Source of the DNA: Bacillota bacterium
Lineage (GTDB): Bacteria > Bacillota > Clostridia > Acetivibrionales > DTU013
Direction of reading: 5' to 3'
Length of the DNA stretch: 46,978 nt
Assembly: GCA_023418915.1 (NCBI GenBank)
Contig: JAEZYU010000009.1
Span: forward strand, 1-46,978
The position numbers were made by a program, and so were the translations under genes. Within the stretch, counting starts at the first letter, position 1, and each line of letters begins with the position of its first letter. The notes under the pieces are model-generated. The model made no database searches. It saw only the letters and a list, made by a program, of their open reading frames with translations, and had not been told where the DNA came from. This document shows positions 27,092-34,883 of the stretch, piece after piece.

Positions 27092-28819
27092 ATGTCTATT
27101 AAAAAATCAGAACAGTCATACAATAATGTAGTTTCAGGAACAATAACAGGCAGATATTCTGTGCCTGAGTACCCTGAATGGGCGCACAGGAGCGTTTTCT
27201 ATCAAATCTACCCGCAGACCTTCTATGATTACAGTGGTGACGGCATCGGCGATCTTCAGGGTATTATTAGGAAGCTGGATTACATAAAAAGTCTGGGGGT
27301 AGACGGTATCTGGATAAATCCCTTTTTTGAGTCTCCCTTCAACGATGCTGGGTATGACATTTCAGACTATTATAGGGTCGCACCTCGATACGGGACAAAT
27401 GACGATGCCCGGATGCTTTTTGAACAGGCCCATAAAAGAGGCCTCAAGGTTATTTTCGATTTTGTCGCCAGTTACACCTCTATCGAATGCGAGTGGTTTA
27501 AGGAGTCCTGCAGGCAGGAGAAAAATAAGTACTCCAACTGGTACATATGGACTGACGGTACATGGACAGAGGTACCCAAAGAACAGAAGGATAGATTTAT
27601 ACAGGGCTACTCAAGACGTGACGGACAATTCATGAGAAACTTTTATTGGAGCCAGCCTGCATTGAATTATGGCTATGAGCATCCCGACCCTGAATTTCCC
27701 TGGCAGCTTTCTGTCGATCATCCAGATGTAATGACCATGAGAGAAGAGATGAAAAATGTGGTGAAATTCTGGATGGAGCTTGGCGCTGACGGCTTTAGGG
27801 CAGATATGGCAGGTGCGCTGGTTAAGTCCACAGGATTCAAGGGGAACAGCCAGTTTTACACAAATAAGGCATCCGGTACCCAGAGGTTCTGGCAGGAGGT
27901 GCGGGAAATGTTTGACCGGGACTACCCGGATGCCTTCATGGTATCGGAATGGTCACATCCCCAATCTGCTGTTGAAGGCGGCTTCCATGCGGACTTTTAT
28001 CACTGGTTCAGCGGTTTCAATGATCTTTTCCAAAGGGAAAGCTGGAGAATTCTTAATGGGCATTCGGAGGGACACAGCTTTTTCGATGCTGAAGGTAAGG
28101 GAAACATCACAGATTTTCTCTCCGGCTATATGCAGCAATATGAAGCTGTGAGGGGCAAGGGCTTTATCTGCATACCCGTGGGGAATCATGACCTTGCAAG
28201 GATCAATAACAACCGGTCTTCAAAAGAATTGGAAATGATTTTTGCATTCTCCATTACGCTTCCGGGTATACCCTTTATATATTATGGAAACGAGATAGGA
28301 ATGAGGCAACTCCACGACCTGCCCCATATAGAAGGCGGCTATAAGCCAAGAGCAGGTGCACGTACACCGATGCAGTGGAAGAAGGGGCTGAATGCAGGAT
28401 TCTCAACTGCTGCTCCGGACATGCTTTATCTCCCTGTAGATCCACTGAATGATTATCCGAATGTCGAGGAACAGGAGAAGGACCGGGATTCGCTGCTTAA
28501 CAGGGTAAGAAGGCTTACGGCATTAAGAAAGCAATACAAGGCGTTATCTTCGCATGCCGAGTTTGTCCCTCTGTATGCAGTGGAAAACCAATACCCGTTC
28601 ATTTATGCCCGAGCTGCAGATGAGGAAGTGATACTTGTAGTACTTAATCCCTCAGGTCAGGAAAGAGGTGCTGAATTCACCAGCAATCTCAATATCAGCA
28701 GCAGAAAGCTGATTGCCGGAGAAGAGATCAGTTTGGATGCTTCGGGAAATAAAATATCCGTATCAATACCGCCAATAACCTATGCAGTTTACAAAATGGG
28801 TGCCTGGCACGACACTTAG
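27092..28819 (+). CDS. GH13 family alpha-glucosidase / glycosyltransferase-like enzyme
   Basis: 575 residues, no signal peptide, so cytoplasmic. The alpha-amylase barrel is clear (FYQIYPQTFYDYSGDGIGDL; GYDISDYYRVAPRYGT). The catalytic set is present: nucleophile Asp238 in FRADMA, acid/base Glu286 in VSEWS, and Asp367 in GNHDLAR. Conserved region I, normally DxxxNH, reads DFVASY (Asp123, Ser127, Tyr128), so the substrate-site His is replaced. Closest by pattern to the oligo-1,6-glucosidase/trehalose synthase branch; substrate not certain. AGGAGG lies ~11 nt before the ATG. The last codons GAWHDT and the TAG stop come from the repeat at 28799-28828. Confidence 0.88.
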   Translation: MSIKKSEQSYNNVVSGTITGRYSVPEYPEWAHRSVFYQIYPQTFYDYSGDGIGDLQGIIRKLDYIKSLGVDGIWINPFFESPFNDAGYDISDYYRVAPRYGTNDDARMLFEQAHKRGLKVIFDFVASYTSIECEWFKESCRQEKNKYSNWYIWTDGTWTEVPKEQKDRFIQGYSRRDGQFMRNFYWSQPALNYGYEHPDPEFPWQLSVDHPDVMTMREEMKNVVKFWMELGADGFRADMAGALVKSTGFKGNSQFYTNKASGTQRFWQEVREMFDRDYPDAFMVSEWSHPQSAVEGGFHADFYHWFSGFNDLFQRESWRILNGHSEGHSFFDAEGKGNITDFLSGYMQQYEAVRGKGFICIPVGNHDLARINNNRSSKELEMIFAFSITLPGIPFIYYGNEIGMRQLHDLPHIEGGYKPRAGARTPMQWKKGLNAGFSTAAPDMLYLPVDPLNDYPNVEEQEKDRDSLLNRVRRLTALRKQYKALSSHAEFVPLYAVENQYPFIYARAADEEVILVVLNPSGQERGAEFTSNLNISSRKLIAGEEISLDASGNKISVSIPPITYAVYKMGAWHDT

Positions 28820-28828
28820 ACACTTATT
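28799..28828 (-). repeat. REP-like repeat copy 5 (left end of RAYT element)
   Basis: Consensus copy. It supplies the GH13 C-terminus (AWHDT) and stop, head toward that gene, tail toward the transposase. The last two tail bases are part of the transposase -35 box TTTACA. Confidence 0.97.
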
Positions 28829-28855
28829 TACAAATATGAGTCCTCCTGGTATAAT
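28827..28855 (+). promoter_or_regulatory. Internal promoter of the RAYT gene
   Basis: TTTACA (28827-28832), 17-bp spacer, TATAAT (28850-28855). The -35 box straddles the repeat tail; the -10 box is in the hairpin loop, so transcription should begin near 28862, after the left arm. Confidence 0.65.
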
Positions 28856-28882
28856 ATGGTTATTATTGCCAGGAGGATTTTT
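28841..28882 (+). terminator. Leader hairpin: terminator for incoming transcripts, hides RAYT ribosome site
   Basis: TCCTCCTGG (28841-28849) pairs perfectly with CCAGGAGGA (28869-28877), loop 19 nt, then TTTTT. The right arm contains the ribosome site AGGAGG (28871-28876) of the transposase gene. A transcript entering from the GH13 gene can form the hairpin; one from the internal promoter lacks the left arm. Confidence 0.75.
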
Positions 28883-29719
28883 ATGGGAAGATTGAGGAGA
28901 GTTGAGTATACGGGTGGAGTTTTTCATGTTATTGCCAGAGGAAATAATAAGGAATACATCTTTAATGAAAACATAGACAAAGGATATTTTATAAAGCAAA
29001 TCAAAGAAACTATTGCAGGAATGGGGTATAAGGTTTTTGGCTTTGTACTTATGAGTAATCACTACCATTTGATTGTACAGATATTTGACAAAAAGCTGCA
29101 GGAAATAATGCACCAGATAAACAGTAAGTACAGCAAATATTTTAACAAAAAATATGAGAGGGTTGGGCATGTTTTCCAGGGTAGGTACAAGGCAATACTG
29201 GTACAAGATGAAAGGTATCTGATCGATTTGCTGAGGTATGTACATCAGAATCCGGTACGAGCTGGCATCTGCGATAGTCCTGATGAATACAAGTGGAGCA
29301 GCGATGTTTTCTACCTCAGCAATCTGCCGGGATTTATCTGCATTGATGTTGTGCTGGATATACTTAATAAGAATAGAAAAACAGCAATTAAGATGTACAG
29401 TGAACTGATGAAGGAAAAATTGGATAAGGACTATGACAATTTAAAGGTAATTGGAGATGAAGCTTACCAGATCATGTGTATGAACGGAAAGGTCGATGTT
29501 GAAAAAAAGAAGCTAGACGAAATATTGGCCGACACAGGAATAGAAGCTGAAGATTACTGTCTGCTAAAGACAGGTTCAAGGAAAAGGTCTTTAACAGCAT
29601 GCAAATTGGAATACATAAGGGCAGCATTGGATTTGTGCTATACAAACAAAGAGATAGGAGAAAACATAAGCACAACTGAGAGTGCAATCAAAAATTTGAT
29701 TTTCAGGCATGGCAGATAA
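28883..29719 (+). CDS. REP-associated tyrosine transposase (Y1/HUH, RAYT)
   Basis: 278 residues. The Y1_Tnp domain opens with RRVEYTGGVFHVIARGNN, has the metal-binding HUH motif as His60-Tyr61-His62 (SNHYHLIV), FQGRYKAILV, and catalytic Tyr119 in LLRYVHQNPVRAG. The pattern is that of REP-associated transposases (TnpA_REP) rather than IS200 TnpA, which is ~150 residues. Residues ~150-278 are an extra domain ending in a probable helix-turn-helix (NKEIGENISTTESAIKNLI). Such enzymes cut single-stranded DNA at hairpin repeats. All catalytic residues are present, so it may be active. The stop codon TAA overlaps the right repeat's tail. Confidence 0.92.
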   Translation: MGRLRRVEYTGGVFHVIARGNNKEYIFNENIDKGYFIKQIKETIAGMGYKVFGFVLMSNHYHLIVQIFDKKLQEIMHQINSKYSKYFNKKYERVGHVFQGRYKAILVQDERYLIDLLRYVHQNPVRAGICDSPDEYKWSSDVFYLSNLPGFICIDVVLDILNKNRKTAIKMYSELMKEKLDKDYDNLKVIGDEAYQIMCMNGKVDVEKKKLDEILADTGIEAEDYCLLKTGSRKRSLTACKLEYIRAALDLCYTNKEIGENISTTESAIKNLIFRHGR

Positions 29720-29744
29720 GTGTCTAAGTGTCGTGCCAGGCACG
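29715..29744 (+). repeat. REP-like repeat copy 6 (right end of RAYT element)
   Basis: First base G and last base G differ from consensus. Its tail overlaps the RAYT stop codon; its head points away from the gene, the only 3'-end copy so oriented. Confidence 0.95.
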
Positions 29745-29799
29745 TCAAAAAACGTTTTTGTCGGTTCAATCGTATTAGTAGTGAAAGGGGGGAAGCCAA

Positions 29800-30291
29800 T
29801 TGCGAGGTTCTTTATTGCGTACGAATGAAGAGCTGTTGGAAATATATAACCGCAATGTAGACACTGTCTACCGCGTTTGCTTCATGTTTATGAAAAATGA
29901 GTCTGACACGGAGGATATGGTTCAAAACACATTTATCAGACTGATGAAAGACAAGACGGTTTTTCAAAGTGAGGAACATGAAAAGGCATGGCTTATTAGA
30001 ACTGCCTCAAATTTGTGCAAGGATCATTTCAAGCATTGGTGGTCAAAAACGATAGGTATCGATCAGACGGCAGAGACAGTGGTTGACCAGTCATTTACCA
30101 CAGACAGCAGCCTTGATATGGTTATGGCGCTTCCCTCCAAATGCAAGTCTGCCATATATCTATATTACTATGAAGGCTATTCCACAGTAGAGATAGCAAA
30201 AATATTGAAAAAAAACCAGTCCACTGTCAGAGGTTATCTCCATACCGGCAGAAAGCTTTTGAAAATGGAAATGGAAGGTGATTTTGAGTGA
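29800..30291 (+). CDS. ECF-type RNA polymerase sigma factor (pair 1)
   Basis: 163 residues. Region 2 holds VYRVCFMFMKNESDTEDMVQ and FIRLM; region 4 holds LPSKCKSAIYLYYYEGYSTV and a helix-turn-helix around STVEIAKILKKNQSTVRGYL. TTG start behind AAAGGGGGGAAG. It directs RNA polymerase to special promoters and is presumably held inactive by the membrane protein encoded next (GTGA overlap). A CGTATT box at 29771 with AAC 17 bp upstream could be a self-regulated promoter (weak). The gene begins 55 bp after the RAYT element. Confidence 0.9.
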   Translation: MRGSLLRTNEELLEIYNRNVDTVYRVCFMFMKNESDTEDMVQNTFIRLMKDKTVFQSEEHEKAWLIRTASNLCKDHFKHWWSKTIGIDQTAETVVDQSFTTDSSLDMVMALPSKCKSAIYLYYYEGYSTVEIAKILKKNQSTVRGYLHTGRKLLKMEMEGDFE

Positions 30292-31565
30292 AAAAAGAAG
30301 AGCTGAAAACTTTTTTTGACATGAATAAGCCAAGTGAATCAGCAAAAAAGAGGATGCTGGATAATATTATGAAGTACGATTACAACAAGAAAGATAATCT
30401 TAAAATATATAGTAAAAAAGCCATTCCTGCACTGGCTTTGACAGCTGTGATAGCGGCAGGCATATTGACTTACAGTATACTGCCGGGCTTGTTGTTGGGC
30501 AATAACGATGTACCGCATGAGTATGTGTCGGATCAAGCCACTGCAGGGGGTGAAGGCGCAGTTGCTCCGATTCTGAACCAGTTTCAGATCGATGGCAGGC
30601 ACTATATTTTACTGTCTGATGACTTGAGAAACGGTTATGGACTGCCTGGTACAGTAAACGAAGGCGACATAGGCGAAAAGCTCACGGACATTACGACCAG
30701 CCCGGACAAGAGCCTGATAGGAAGTGCAGTCTACAGGTATATTCCTGCTGGCGGGAAAGCGGTTGTTGCGGTAAAAAAGGACAGTGGATATCAACTTTTT
30801 CGGTTCTTCGTCTTTGAAAGCTACAATAACAATCAAGATGAGGACGCAGCAGAGTATCTGACACTATTTGGTATCAACAATGCTGAGGATATTTCTAAGA
30901 TACAGTTTATTGGCTATTCGGAGCAGAGCAAGCTACAAGGTATTACCGACATCAGAGGCGAAATAACCGACAGAGATGAGATCGCGAAATTCTACACTTA
31001 TTATTCTGCATTGAAAAATTCCAGTGACAAATATTTCAACAGATTGTTCAATTTCAGTGGTACGAATACTGGAAATAAAGGTGCTGAAATCGATACTATA
31101 TCACCGGATACGGAGGCCTCTGAGTCGGATAATGCGGTCTCGACGGGTGTCCGTGTACCGGGAATGGCTGCGCCGGATCAAATTAGTTATGAAGAAATGG
31201 GTCTTGGAGAAAATCTGCCGATGGAAATTGCACCTGTGAAACCAGATTATGCAGAAGATCAGCCTCTGACAGCAGAAGACATAGCTAAACCGGTTCAGGC
31301 AAACACTGCTTCTGTAAGTAAGTCAGCGACAACAACTGACTCATCCCGGGATACGATGATGGATACGGGCAATGGCCAAACGATGTCGGCAGAAGGAAAT
31401 ACAGGCTCTGTGGGCAACGCATTGGATAACCCAATAACCATTAGAATATACAATAAAAATGGCGTGTTCTACGACTCAATCTATTACAGGAACATCGGCT
31501 TCATTAGCCGATACGAAGTAGGTGAAGAGTTCGCAGCTTTTCTGGGTGCCAGGCACGACACATAG
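30288..31565 (+). CDS. Membrane anti-sigma factor (pair 1)
   Basis: 425 residues; GTG start overlaps the sigma stop by four bases. Residues 1-~42 are charged and cytoplasmic, the part expected to bind the sigma factor; one helix (~43-65, IPALALTAVIAAGILTYSIL) crosses the membrane; the rest is outside, with an acidic, Ser/Thr-rich low-complexity section (~265-380). The sequence resembles no anti-sigma family I can name (no zinc motif), so the call rests on gene order and topology. The last residues, GARHDT, and the TAG stop are encoded by the repeat at 31545-31574. Confidence 0.75.
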   Translation: MKKEELKTFFDMNKPSESAKKRMLDNIMKYDYNKKDNLKIYSKKAIPALALTAVIAAGILTYSILPGLLLGNNDVPHEYVSDQATAGGEGAVAPILNQFQIDGRHYILLSDDLRNGYGLPGTVNEGDIGEKLTDITTSPDKSLIGSAVYRYIPAGGKAVVAVKKDSGYQLFRFFVFESYNNNQDEDAAEYLTLFGINNAEDISKIQFIGYSEQSKLQGITDIRGEITDRDEIAKFYTYYSALKNSSDKYFNRLFNFSGTNTGNKGAEIDTISPDTEASESDNAVSTGVRVPGMAAPDQISYEEMGLGENLPMEIAPVKPDYAEDQPLTAEDIAKPVQANTASVSKSATTTDSSRDTMMDTGNGQTMSAEGNTGSVGNALDNPITIRIYNKNGVFYDSIYYRNIGFISRYEVGEEFAAFLGARHDT

Positions 31566-31574
31566 ACACTTATT
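31545..31574 (-). repeat. REP-like repeat copy 7
   Basis: One tail change (CACATAGAC for CACTTAGAC). Head toward the anti-sigma gene, whose stop codon lies inside. A decayed fragment resembling the head (GGGTACCTGGCATAACA) follows at 31582-31598. Confidence 0.95.
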
Positions 31575-31657
31575 TGCAAAATGGGTACCTGGCATAACAG
31601 CTATACAGTTATCTAAATAAGACAGTTACACTGTTATTGACAACAAAGCGATATATG

Positions 31658-31694
31658 TCCTCCCGGTATATTATTGGTGTGCAATCCGGGAGGA
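31658..31694 (+). terminator. RAYT-type leader hairpin without transposase
   Basis: TCCTCCCGG (31658-31666) pairs perfectly with CCGGGAGGA (31686-31694), loop 19 nt; flanking G and C extend the stem by one pair. It is followed by CTTTAT, a poor T tract. It may terminate the sigma/anti-sigma transcript. Confidence 0.65.
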
Positions 31695-31866
31695 CTTTAT
31701 CGAAGCTGTCGCTGATAAAAGGACAAGTACTCTTGCGGTAAAAAAGATATGGTTCGAAGGTAATGTAAAGCAGACTAAAAGCTTAAAATCTGCGGTTGAG
31801 AAATGTATTGTCCGATTTGCAAAATTCAATGAGTGTGAAACTATCAATGCGGAATTCGACTTATAA
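31682..31866 (+). pseudogene. C-terminal gene remnant, possibly of a winged-helix/YcaQ-like protein
   Basis: A frame without a start codon reads IREDFIEAVADKRTST, then VKKIWFEGN and KSAVEKCIVRFAKFNE, to a TAA at 31864-31866. The look is of a protein's C-terminal end, vaguely like winged-helix DNA-glycosylase-type proteins (YcaQ family); this family call is weak. Its 5' part overlaps the hairpin's right arm, so its N-terminal section is lost. Confidence 0.45.
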
Positions 31867-31903
31867 CAGGCAAAAACAAAAGCATTAACCAGGTATGCAT
31901 GTA

Positions 31904-31933
31904 AATAAGTGTCTAAGTGTCGTGACAGGCACC
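31904..31933 (+). repeat. REP-like repeat copy 8
   Basis: Head variant GTGACAGGCACC. It lies just before the ribosome site of the nucleoside hydrolase gene (start codon 17 bp on), so it forms the 5' leader of that gene. Confidence 0.93.
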
Positions 31934-31950
31934 ATAAAAAGGAGGTAAAT

Positions 31951-32838
31951 ATGTCACTTGATTATATGGTTCCGGAATACAAGAGGTTAAGGGTAATTGT
32001 TGATACGGATGCCGCATGTGAGGCAGATGATCCATTTGCAATAGCACATGCGCTAATGTGCCGGAAGTTCGAGGTAAAAGCGATATTTGCAGAGCAGTTT
32101 GGCGGTCCGGCGACAACAAAAATGAGCTATGATGAGATTATGACGATTTTGGACGCCATGTCGGTATCAGTTCCTGTTTATATGGGTGAAGAGGGCAAGC
32201 TTTCAGAAACAGCAGGCGGGGAAATCTCTCAGGCCGCACGTTTTCTGATCGATGAGGCAATGCGGGATGACGAGAAGCCATTATATGTTTTGTGTATGGG
32301 AGCAATCACAAATGTAGCATCCGCAATAAGGAAATGCCCCGAAATTATTCCAAGGATGACTGTCGTCTGGATCGGCGGGCAGGGCTATGATTCAAGTACA
32401 GCCAAATTTCGGGAGTTCAACGCCGGCAATGATATTGAGGCTATTAATCTTGTGATTTCAAGCGGAGTTGAGTTCTGGCAGATACCAAGCAGCGTCTATG
32501 GTTCCATGCGCATTGGGCTTGCGGAGATACAAAAGAAAATATACCCTTGCGGAAAAATCGGGAAGCATTTGCTGGAAAACATGCTGAACTACAATATGTC
32601 AAAGAATGCCGGATGGACTGCCGGTGAAAGCTGGACGTTAGGAGATTCTCCTGCAGTAGGGGTGGCGCTCGATCCAAATTGTGGCCGCTATGTTTTTCGT
32701 GAAGCTCCAATTTTTAATGATGATACAACTTATCGCTTCAAAGCAGGCAGACCCAAAATTAAGGTATATGTATCCATAGACTCCAGATTTATCATTGAAG
32801 ACTTTATATGTAAGCTTCAGCTGTTATACGGCGATTGA
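31951..32838 (+). CDS. Nucleoside hydrolase family protein
   Basis: 295 residues. The N-terminal metal/ribose motif reads VIVDTDAACEADDPFA, a variant of the DTDxGxDD signature with a longer gap, as in the nucleoside-hydrolase-like branch. LCMGAITNVASAI and WIGGQGYD match the family's core strands. Members cut the N-glycosidic bond of nucleosides to give ribose and base, or act on related substrates; the His near the C-terminus in classic enzymes is not obvious here, so activity is uncertain. AAGGAGGT lies ~6 nt before ATG 31951; an upstream ATG-like start inside the repeat would only add repeat-coded residues. Confidence 0.82.
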   Translation: MSLDYMVPEYKRLRVIVDTDAACEADDPFAIAHALMCRKFEVKAIFAEQFGGPATTKMSYDEIMTILDAMSVSVPVYMGEEGKLSETAGGEISQAARFLIDEAMRDDEKPLYVLCMGAITNVASAIRKCPEIIPRMTVVWIGGQGYDSSTAKFREFNAGNDIEAINLVISSGVEFWQIPSSVYGSMRIGLAEIQKKIYPCGKIGKHLLENMLNYNMSKNAGWTAGESWTLGDSPAVGVALDPNCGRYVFREAPIFNDDTTYRFKAGRPKIKVYVSIDSRFIIEDFICKLQLLYGD

Positions 32839-32852
32839 TACTATTATTGTTT

Positions 32853-34196
32853 TCATTTATTAATATGCGGTAGAATATCAAACATTGCTTCAGGTGATAT
32901 TCCCTTTGCGCTGAGTTCCACCAGGATATCCCCGTATAATACGCTAAACCGCATCCTGGGACCCGATATATCACCAGCATCAGCAACCTCATAGGCTCGC
33001 CGACGTACTGCTTCGAGCGTCAGCTCGTCACGAGGAAAGATGGGATTGTCCACAATCTCACGAAGTTTGTCCGGAACCGAATTGGCACGCGGGATGGGAT
33101 AGAGCGAGAGGTCGTAATTGTGTACATCTTCAATGGAGGTTATCCTTTTTTTATCTCTTTCAGTCGGCCTGGAAACATGCCAGTCGATATACCCCATGCC
33201 TTTTGCCCAATGGACTGTCAGTGAATTCCGCTCCTGATTGATAAAGCGCAGGGCATCCTCAAAGACAAACCCGTCCGGGAGCACTGCCGGCAAATATGAG
33301 CCGAAATCGGGGTCTGCACGTGCCTCATCCAAATTGAGCCGGTCTTCACGCAGCTCGGGTATGACAGGATTAAGAATATCGAGGTCAGCCGCTCCTCCTT
33401 TAACGAGCAGACCAATGAGCGTGGTGATCTCTTCTTTAACCGCTTCTTTTTCAGCATCTCTGCCGCAGAGCTCAACATAATAAGCTATATCGGAAAGTTT
33501 GAAGGCTGCAAAGCAGATGACATTTCTTTGCAATTTGCTATTTGGACTGTTCTCAAAATATCCTGCCGATACTTCTGTGCCTAGGACATCCGTGGTATCG
33601 ACGTCTCCATCGAATATATAGTCGACCGATGTTTCCCCAGGTGCGATTTGAATATATGCTTTGAGGCCAGATGCAGATGCTGCATGGGCGTCAATGTTGA
33701 ATAGGGAGGCACCGTTTTCAACACTCATAAAATTTGCCGTTGCTGTGACGTTATATTTCTGGAATAGGCCCGGAAAGATTGCCTGAAGCTCATCATTGGT
33801 AAGCTCCTGCCAGAAATGGCCTGGGATATAAATCTTGGCTGCAGACAGCATACCGACTTTATTGAAAACAAGAGTGTAATCCTTTGAGAGGCCGGATGTG
33901 GAAATATCATTATCGGGCTGTAAAACAGAGAGGGTATTGTCTGGCTTCGGTCCGTCTATGTCCGGCTGCAATACAGAAGGGGTATCGTCTTGCTTTTGTG
34001 CCGGATTATGATGCAAAAGCTTCGGTACTATAACAACGCTTAGTAAAATCACGGCAAAGCAGATAGAGACTGCCGTATATCTCTTAACAATTATCAAATG
34101 ACGTGTAGATACAGTGTTGTTACGGCCTGTTAAGATTTTCTGGTGCAGCGTGTCGGAAACTGATATTCTATTCATGTATTCGTTATATCTCTTCAT
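32853..34196 (-). CDS. Membrane anti-sigma factor (pair 2)
   Basis: 447 residues. A ~45-residue basic cytoplasmic part (MKRYNEYMNRISVSDTLH) precedes one membrane helix (~46-63, AVSICFAVILLSVVIVP); the remaining ~385 residues are outside, starting with a short duplicated segment (TPSVLQPDIDG / TLSVLQPDND). Gene order and topology mark it as the partner of the sigma factor whose gene it overlaps by 14 bp; AGGAGG is 6 nt upstream of its ATG. The outside domain is unlike that of pair 1. Its stop is 15 bp from the convergent nucleoside hydrolase stop. Confidence 0.75.
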   Translation of the reverse strand: MKRYNEYMNRISVSDTLHQKILTGRNNTVSTRHLIIVKRYTAVSICFAVILLSVVIVPKLLHHNPAQKQDDTPSVLQPDIDGPKPDNTLSVLQPDNDISTSGLSKDYTLVFNKVGMLSAAKIYIPGHFWQELTNDELQAIFPGLFQKYNVTATANFMSVENGASLFNIDAHAASASGLKAYIQIAPGETSVDYIFDGDVDTTDVLGTEVSAGYFENSPNSKLQRNVICFAAFKLSDIAYYVELCGRDAEKEAVKEEITTLIGLLVKGGAADLDILNPVIPELREDRLNLDEARADPDFGSYLPAVLPDGFVFEDALRFINQERNSLTVHWAKGMGYIDWHVSRPTERDKKRITSIEDVHNYDLSLYPIPRANSVPDKLREIVDNPIFPRDELTLEAVRRRAYEVADAGDISGPRMRFSVLYGDILVELSAKGISPEAMFDILPHINK

Positions 34197-34674
34197 ACCT
34201 GTCCTCCTTTATGATGGACTTGAGCTTCTGACGGGCACGGGTAAGATGACTTCTTATAGTAGCTTCCCTTTGCCCGGTCAGCCCGGATATATCCTTTATG
34301 GAATAACCCTCATAATAAAACAAGTGGATGGCTGTACGGTATTTATGCGGCAGGGTCATGATTATCTCAAGCAACTCCTGCTGCTCCGGCTCAGCAGCGG
34401 GGTAGGAGTCGAGAAGCGGAGATCTTCGCCTGCGCCAGGGAGATCGCAGGTGACTGTTGCAGAGGTTTACCGTTACTCTGATGAGCCATGCATTTTCATG
34501 CTCTTCCGATTCAAATTTGGGGGACTTCTCAAACGCACGCCAAAACACATCCTGTACTATGTCCTCGGCATCGGATATGTTTCCGGCAATAGCCAGTGCA
34601 GTGCGGTAAACCATGCTTTCATGCCTTGTTACGAACACCTCGAAGTCCGACCGCAGACAGGACTTATACGCCAT
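34183..34674 (-). CDS. ECF-type RNA polymerase sigma factor (pair 2)
   Basis: 163 residues. Region 2: VYRTALAIAGNISDAEDIVQDVFWRAF; region 4: LPHKYRTAIHLFYYEGYSIK and helix-turn-helix KDISGLTGQREATIRSHLTR. ATG 34674 is chosen because TTGGAGGGAG lies ~10 nt upstream; an upstream TTG (34692) would overlap that site. It should guide RNA polymerase to its own gene set when released from the membrane protein encoded next. Confidence 0.9.
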   Translation of the reverse strand: MAYKSCLRSDFEVFVTRHESMVYRTALAIAGNISDAEDIVQDVFWRAFEKSPKFESEEHENAWLIRVTVNLCNSHLRSPWRRRRSPLLDSYPAAEPEQQELLEIIMTLPHKYRTAIHLFYYEGYSIKDISGLTGQREATIRSHLTRARQKLKSIIKEDRYEEI

Positions 34675-34794
34675 TTGCTCAACTCCCTCCAACCTATATA
34701 CGCTTTAGACGTTGGAAAAGCTGCAAAGTATCCCATAAAAATTGCAGCACTGAAATAATTCAGGCTATAGTTTTTTCTTTGAACGATGCGTTAT

Positions 34795-34824
34795 AATAAC
34801 TGTCTAACTGACGTGCCTGGCACC
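34795..34824 (+). repeat. REP-like repeat copy 9 (diverged, contains a -35 box)
   Basis: The most diverged copy: tail AATAACTGTC, then TAACTGAC, head GTGCCTGGCACC intact. The changes at the second direct repeat create CTGACG, at the right distance from TATAAT at 34831. Confidence 0.88.
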
Positions 34825-34836
34825 TTATGGTATAAT
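34808..34836 (+). promoter_or_regulatory. Promoter built partly from a repeat
   Basis: CTGACG (34808-34813, inside the repeat), 17-bp spacer, TATAAT (34831-34836), ~47 bp upstream of the ATG at 34884. Confidence 0.55.
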
Positions 34837-34883
34837 GTAAATTAGCTCCATCCGGATTTTTGTAGAACTAAAGGAGGCAAATT

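Larger units (their letters stand above)
28799..29744 (+). mobile_element. RAYT element: Y1 transposase between inverted 30-bp repeats
   Basis: A 946-bp unit: left repeat (minus), leader hairpin with internal promoter, transposase gene, right repeat (plus). The repeats are inverted with tails inward and differ only at the outermost bases. This is the layout of a REP-associated tyrosine transposase with its cognate repeats, but here the repeats look like true element ends. Confidence 0.75.
31545..31933 (+). mobile_element. Decayed or non-autonomous relative of the RAYT element
   Basis: Left repeat (minus) and right repeat (plus), tails inward, 389 bp apart, enclosing a hairpin of the same geometry as the RAYT leader and a short coding remnant unlike the transposase. 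It looks like a RAYT-type left end that has captured, or been joined to, other DNA. Confidence 0.5.

Noticed and set aside
28883..29719. IS200/IS605 TnpA with flanking TnpB
   Set aside because: Length (278 residues) and sequence fit the RAYT group; there is no TnpB or omega-RNA-like region nearby.
31909..31950. Nucleoside hydrolase start inside the repeat (MSKCRDRHHKKEVN)
   Set aside because: These residues are repeat sequence; a strong AAGGAGGT site directly precedes ATG 31951.
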